A DNA stretch of 64,000 bases from NCBI GenBank assembly GCA_001683735.1, contig LUGG01000023.1:558001-622000 (forward strand). Direction: 5' to 3'. Shown here piece after piece: positions 58,523 through 64,000 of the stretch. This DNA comes from Grifola frondosa (lineage: Eukaryota > Basidiomycota > Agaricomycetes > Polyporales > Grifolaceae). The position numbers and the translations under genes are program-made. The notes under the pieces are model-generated. The model was not told the origin of the DNA and did not search any database. It saw nothing but the letters and a program-made list of their open reading frames with translations. How positions within the stretch are numbered: position 1 is the first letter of the stretch; every line of letters begins with the position of its first letter.

Positions 58523-60860
58523 ATGATTGTGCTGCTTCTGCAAAGCACTCTTATCTGTGGTGTGACTTGGTTCCTGTGGAAGTATTTCCGACGGAGTATC
58601 GTCAAGTCTCCCTTGGATAATCTCCCTGGACCCCCACCTCAATCCCTCTGGAAGGGTAAGTGATAGCATTGATATCTCTGGCACTGGGATTGCATCGTTG
58701 CGACTCTAGGTAATCTTGGACAGCTCTATGATCGGCATGGCTGGGATTTTTATCGGGAGATTGGCGAAAAGTATGGTCCTGTCGTCAAGCTCAACGGCAT
58801 GTTTGGCGTAAGCATTAGACGACGCTCGATATCATCGATTCGTCAACTGATGCTTCGTCTTAGCACAAAATACTGTACATCCACGACCCTAAAGCGATGC
58901 ACAGTATCATTGTTAAAGATCAGTACACTTTCGAGATAGCGTCGTGGGCCATGAAGTAGGTTCTGTCCAGCTTTGTAAAATGAATTTGGCTCACTATATT
59001 CGAAGGGGAAACTTGGCTATACTAGGACCTGGACTGTTATCGACACTGGGTATGCAATGCATTTCAATATACAGTGTATCGATAGCTCTTAACTACCACA
59101 TTCTCTAGGCGACCATCATCGCAAGCAGCGCAAGTTGTTGAATCCCGTATTCTCGATCAATCATATGCGCCACATGCTTCCTATATTCTATCAAGTTACT
59201 TGCCAGGTTAGCGTGGACTCCTTAATATCTGTTGCTGCGTCTCATCAGTTTATTGGTAGCTCCGTGACGCTATTGAATCTCGCGTTCGCAATGGACCTGC
59301 TGAGATCGACATGCTCGGATGGATGGGCCGCACTGCGCTTGAACTTATTGGACAAGCTGGGCTTGGATACTCCTTCGACCCTCTCGTGAGGGATGTCCCT
59401 GATGCATTCGGAGATGCCGTCAAATCTCTAGTGTGCGTATCGTCAGATCTTTCCTGCACTTTTACTGACCTCACAATAGACCGACATTATTCGAGATCGC
59501 ATTCTTCAGGCGTGCGCTCCCGCTTGTCCCTGAAATAGGTTCTCCTGCATTTCGGCGGAAAGTGTTGGGTATGTTGCCTATCAAGGGCATTCAGAAGCTT
59601 TTAGCGATAGTGGACACCATTCACATGCGGTCGACTGAGATATTCGTTGCTAAGAAGGATGCCTTGTTGAAGGGAGACGAATCAATTTTGCAGCAGATCG
59701 GCGAAGGAAAGGATCTGATGAGTATTTTGTGTAAGAATTTTCTCTGTGGCGCTCATGACGTGCAACTGAAGGGTCAATTTCAGTGAAAGCAAACATGGCG
59801 GCATCTGTGGAAGATAAATTAGAAGAAAAGGAGCTTATAGCACAAATGTCGTGAGTCCTTCGCAACTGTCACTCGGTAATAACATAAATCATGAGCTTAT
59901 TTCAGGACATTTATCTTCGCTGCGATGGACACGACATCGAATGCGCTTGCTTTGACCCTGGACCTTCTTTCGCAGCACCCAGATGTGCAAGAGAAACTCA
60001 GGAAAGAAATCGTCGAAGCGCGTGATGGTCGAGATCTTCCATATGATGAGCTCGTCGAACTCCCGTACTTGGATGCAGTGTGCCGCGAGACTCTACGACT
60101 GTGAGCACTAAATCTATGATCGTGGAATTATTGCTCTAGATCTAATTATGTTTTCTTTAGTCACCCCCTGCGCCCCTCATTTTCCGGGAGTACGTACTCT
60201 TGTTTTGCTCTTCTCTCAACTAACGATGGTATTAATAGACCACGGAAGGATGTTGTTCTACCCCTCTCTGAACCTATCCGAGGCGTGGACGGTTCAATGA
60301 TGAGCGAGATACCGATTCCCAAGGACACCGCTATCATGGTCGGCGTCATGGCGTCAAATACTAGCAAGGCGATCTGGGGCGACGATGCATACGAGTGGAA
60401 GCCAGAGCGCTGGTTATCTCCGTTGCCGAGTACTGTCAGCGACGCCCATATCCCTGGGATCTACTCTAACCTGTATGTATGATGTTCCGTCACGCGGGGT
60501 TGTGGCTGAAGTTGAGTTTTGTTGATAGGATGACTTTTTTGGGTGGCGGAAGAGCCTGCATGTGAGTTCCAGCTCGTTTGTATATTGTTGACATCCCGTC
60601 TGATCTGTTCTTAAATAGCGGCTTCAAATTTTCGCAGCTCGAAATGAGTAAGTACAATATCCTTCACAAGCTATCGCTCCTAACAATCGAACAATGCAAC
60701 AGAGGTCGTCTTATCCTTGCTACTATCGAAATTTACCTTCGAGTTATCGGACAAGCCGATCATGTGGAATGTTGGGGGCGTTCGGTATCCAACAATGGGC
60801 AAGGACGGCCGAAAGCCACAGATGTTGTTGAAGGTGGGGCTGATCAAGGGTTCTGTATGA
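58523..60860 (+). CDS. Cytochrome P450, array member C
   Basis: The ATG at 58523 gives MIVLLLQSTLICGVTWFLW and SPLDNLPGPPPQSLWKG. Exons then read GNLGQLYDRHGWDFYREIGE, ILYIHDPKAMHSIIVKDQ, ILGPGLLSTLG, DHHRKQRKLLNPVFSINHM, WMGRTALELIGQAGLGYSFD, FRRKVLGMLPIKG, ANMAASVEDKLEEKEL, the I-helix FAAMDTTSNALAL, ExxR CRETLRL, VVLPLSEPIRGVDGS, WKPERWLSPLP, the haem loop MTFLGGGRACI, and GFKFSQLEM. It ends KVGLIKGSV at 60860. The short exon equivalent to HDPVPLVFRE appears to lack one C of a C run near 60165. Apart from that single homopolymer lesion it looks complete, and it is much closer to member B than to A. An HNH_2 gene follows 383 bp downstream. Confidence 0.85.
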
Positions 60861-61242
60861 TCATTTGGTGCTCGGTCGTTCAGTTGCCAGAATATGACGA
60901 ACAGGTATCGATATGTACCGCTGTAAATCGTAGTTTGTTCTCAAATGAGCTTATGACTGTACATGCGCGTCGCGCGATGCATTTAAACATGGTGAATCAA
61001 ATCGGATAAACATGTTATAACTGGCCATCCTCGACTCAGAAACTTTGCTCGACCTTTGCCATGTATGCAGATATTCAGATCGAATGATTCACTCAAAGCC
61101 TATATGATCTGGAACCCGCTCCTGAGGACACCCTTGGTGCAGGCCGGGCGGCGGAGCAGCACGGTTGCTTTTGCACTGCGGCGAACATCAGCTGCAAGAC
61201 GTTCAAGCTAGCAACACCATTCAGCTCCTTGTTCACTCCATC
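60861..61242. other. Intergenic between the P450 array and HNH_2 copy 2
   Basis: About 380 bp with no coding content. The last 40 bases resemble the sequence just upstream of HNH_2 copy 1. Confidence 0.4.
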
Positions 61243-62474
61243 ATGACCCCTGCATCCGTGCCTACAGTGACCATTCATATTCCCCTCCCGCATGACAATC
61301 ATACCAATATCTGGTACAGAGCGCTCGAAATTCCAGTCCATCGCCTGTCGCACTTTTCCAATTCTCCTCTTCGCTGGTTATGCTACTTGGGCTTCGCGCT
61401 CACCGCCTCCAAAGGCAAGCTCTGCGAGTCCGATCGTCCAGAGTCAGATCCTGTGAATTATGACCTCCCGGTAACGCTCGAGTCTTCTGTGGACTACTAC
61501 TTTCACCCTGAACGAGAGGTCCGTCCCATCGATCCTGACCTAGAGGCCAACAGTGATCCTCTACCAACGAATCTGCGCGTGATGACATCGAGGAAAAGCT
61601 GATATCCCGCGACGGTACTTGTGTGGCCTGCGGGATTCCGGCTCAGGGTGCTCACCTGATTCGCTTTTGTAGAGGGGACGAGGTAGGGGACGCCTCTGAT
61701 ATTTCATGGCTATCGTCCTCATCCTCCTGCGCATTTAGTACATCACGCACTTAACCACCTTCAGGAGCTGCGAAGATGATGACCCGGTCATTTCCGATAT
61801 CGATGACATCAGGAATGGGCTCCTTGTCAATTCCATTCTGTACAACTACTTACACAAAACAGTCGCATTCCTCCAGGTGTGTACGACTTCTATTCGTTTC
61901 CTCGTGTGTCCCACTCATGAATGCATGATACGTTGAGACCCCGAATTTCATCCTCAGCCCACGGCATGTAGATCCTGAAAACACGTCAGACGCGCTGTGT
62001 ATCTATTCGCACGATTTTCAAGAAACAGACAACGAGCTTCTCCATAAGGCGATCGGGCATGGTAAACCCCTCAGACTTCCCCAGTCCCTCGATTCCTGGC
62101 CATCGCACACGATTTTTGCCACCATTTACGGTGCGGTTGCGTTGAAAACGTGGCCCGTCCAAGCTTTTGTCGATGAAATTAGGAAGCGTTGGAAGGGCCG
62201 ACCTGGAGTGCATAACAACCGGGACGGTGGGCTCGGGACACTTCAAGAGGAGCAAGATATCCAAGCGGCTCGATTGGCAGCACGACAACAACAGATAATC
62301 GAAAGAGCTAAGAACAGAGCGCCAGAGCAAGACGAAGATATAGATATGGTGGATATCATCATGATGCTCCGCCAGCATGATGAACAGCAGAGGCAATCTC
62401 TGGCTCAGGAGCAAGCAACGACACGATCTCGGGACAAGGTCGAGGAATGGTTGCGTGATTCTGCAGCTGCTTGA
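61243..62474 (+). CDS. HNH_2-type putative endonuclease, copy 2
   Basis: The ATG at 61243 starts a protein close to copy 1 (22167-23393): VTIHIPLPHDNHTNIWYRAL, SPLRWLCYLGFALTASKGKL, ISRDGTCVACGIPAQ then GAHLIRFCRGDE. After an intron (about 61684-61738) it continues with RNGLLVNSILYNYL, VAFLQ, TPNFILSPRHVDPE and LCIYSHDF. The C-terminal region has DSWPSHTIFATIYGAVALKT and a Gln/Arg/Glu-rich coil, ending WLRDSAAA at 62474. Here the CxxC-type pair (TCVAC) before AHLI is present, unlike in copy 1, so the putative metal site looks more complete. One base is missing near 61556 (gtgatcctc against gtgactcctc in copy 1), shifting the frame between PDLEANSD and DDIEEKL. The role is unknown. Similar genes are dispersed in mushroom genomes. 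Confidence 0.6.
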
Positions 62475-62941
62475 CGGTGTGTAACGATGTCAGTTTTTGA
62501 GCTTTGTCGAGTATGTACTACTAGTGATGGAATCATGCCAAAATCCAGAGTGACTTGGACTCTGAGCAGCCGTAGGTCGCGAATGTAGCCTATTGCTTAA
62601 GTCGTCTGCCTGAGCAATTTATGCTCGTAAGAATCGGACATGCCTACGTTTTTTGAACTACGAAAATGCGTGTACATCGAATCATAACATTTTCAATATC
62701 AATATTTCAATGCGCATGAACTGAAGTCGAGGGCTTTCATTCAAATCATGGATCGGAGCGTCGACCATAGATGAATATTAGGACAACCACATAAACCGTC
62801 TGAACAACCGTGCACCATGTATTGATTGGGAAGAGACCGGGATGATTACACACATGCGATTGGATTGGAAAAGAGCTCAAGGAAGAGACAAGACAATCGT
62901 ACACCACACACTCATTCGACACTGTCCATACGAGCAACCCG
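62475..62941. other. Intergenic, no gene seen
   Basis: About 470 bp between convergent genes (HNH_2 copy 2 and UBC4), AT-rich and without motifs. Confidence 0.45.
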
Positions 62942-63799
<858 letters not shown>

Positions 63800-64000
63800 T
63801 GCGGTAGTCTAGTAGAATAGACGAAGGTCGTAACTATGCGTTGAAAAGCATTGGATGGAAGATCGTCAAAGATCGCAGAGATCGGATGCGACAGTCAAGG
63901 GCAACGCAGCGATACACAACACCGACAGGGAGCACATATGAGAATCGCATAAAATGGTCAGCGAGAAATGAGGGTAAGGTGTAGATTGACCCACTTACAC
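63800..64000 (-). promoter_or_regulatory. 5' flank of UBC4
   Basis: The last 200 bases of the window lie upstream of the UBC4 start codon on the minus strand and should contain its 5' UTR and promoter. No distinct element is recognised. Confidence 0.4.

Larger units (their letters stand above)
52120..60860 (+). repeat. Three tandem P450-bearing repeat units of about 3 kb
   Basis: Start codons at 52520, 55451 and 58523 are 2931 and 3072 bp apart. Similarity extends upstream of the genes: for example tttcccatgacgatcatg near 52126 is matched by tctcccatgacgatcatg near 58050, and the block ttccaagatatttgcaggta near 55160 recurs near 52255 and 58180. Whole gene-plus-promoter units were therefore duplicated head to tail. 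Confidence 0.8.

Noticed and set aside
52520..60860. The idea that the P450 array with the adenylate-forming enzyme forms a secondary-metabolite cluster
   Set aside because: No terpene synthase, polyketide synthase, NRPS, prenyltransferase of the cyclase type, transporter or regulator lies nearby. The adenylating enzyme is 5 kb away, with betaine-lipid synthase between them.

Overview
The window reads as nuclear DNA of a filamentous basidiomycete, probably a wood-decay Agaricomycete. Genes are broken by many short (about 45-65 bp) GT-AG introns. Cytochrome P450s are strongly amplified, and there are F-box, fungal HNH_2-type and multi-pass membrane families typical of Agaricomycetes. A fungal betaine-lipid synthase and eukaryotic housekeeping genes (KGD2, UBC4, YRA1, RPC31, RAM2, PCMT) are recognisable. 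All gene calls come from joining exons by eye, so internal splice sites are approximate.

Layout. 1-4443 (minus strand): a truncated second copy of the protein-L-isoaspartate methyltransferase gene, joined directly to the 5' half of a decayed P450, then a longer damaged P450. 5585-9421 (+): a dynamin-type GTPase. 9542-10609 (-): the complete isoaspartate methyltransferase. 10980-12221 (-): prenyltransferase alpha subunit. 12491-14194 (-): YRA1/ALY mRNA export factor, divergent from 14419-15440 (+), RNA polymerase III subunit RPC31. 15993-22084 (+): two F-box-like paralogues bracketing a P450 of a separate family. 22167-23393 (+): HNH_2 protein copy 1. 24272-26608 (+): a P450. 27278-28592 (-): multi-pass membrane protein. 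29941-31310 (+): a P450 pseudogene joined to a fragment of that membrane-protein gene. 33538-35017 (-): disordered PNRC/Edc1-like protein. 36897-38782 (-): KGD2. 41605-42232 (+): PC4-domain protein. 42925-44060 (+): conserved protein of unknown function. 45621-47333 (+): adenylate-forming enzyme, convergent with 47780-50551 (-), betaine-lipid synthase. 52520-60860 (+): three tandem P450s on a repeat unit of about 3 kb. 61243-62474 (+): HNH_2 copy 2. 62942-63799 (-): UBC4.

The housekeeping genes are unrelated to one another. The accessory part is a site of repeated P450 duplication: seven loci of one family plus one of another. Around them lie duplicated and chimeric fragments of neighbouring genes (PCMT, the membrane protein, F-box, HNH_2). 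An important caveat is that many otherwise well-conserved genes, including ones expected to be essential, carry single-base indels, mostly in homopolymer runs. That points to consensus sequence error at least as much as to real decay, so single-indel pseudogene calls here are weak. I found no CRISPR array, rRNA, convincing tRNA, intact transposon or obvious complete biosynthetic cluster. The most unusual items are the chimeric gene junctions, the dynamin-like GTPase and the P450 duplication landscape.
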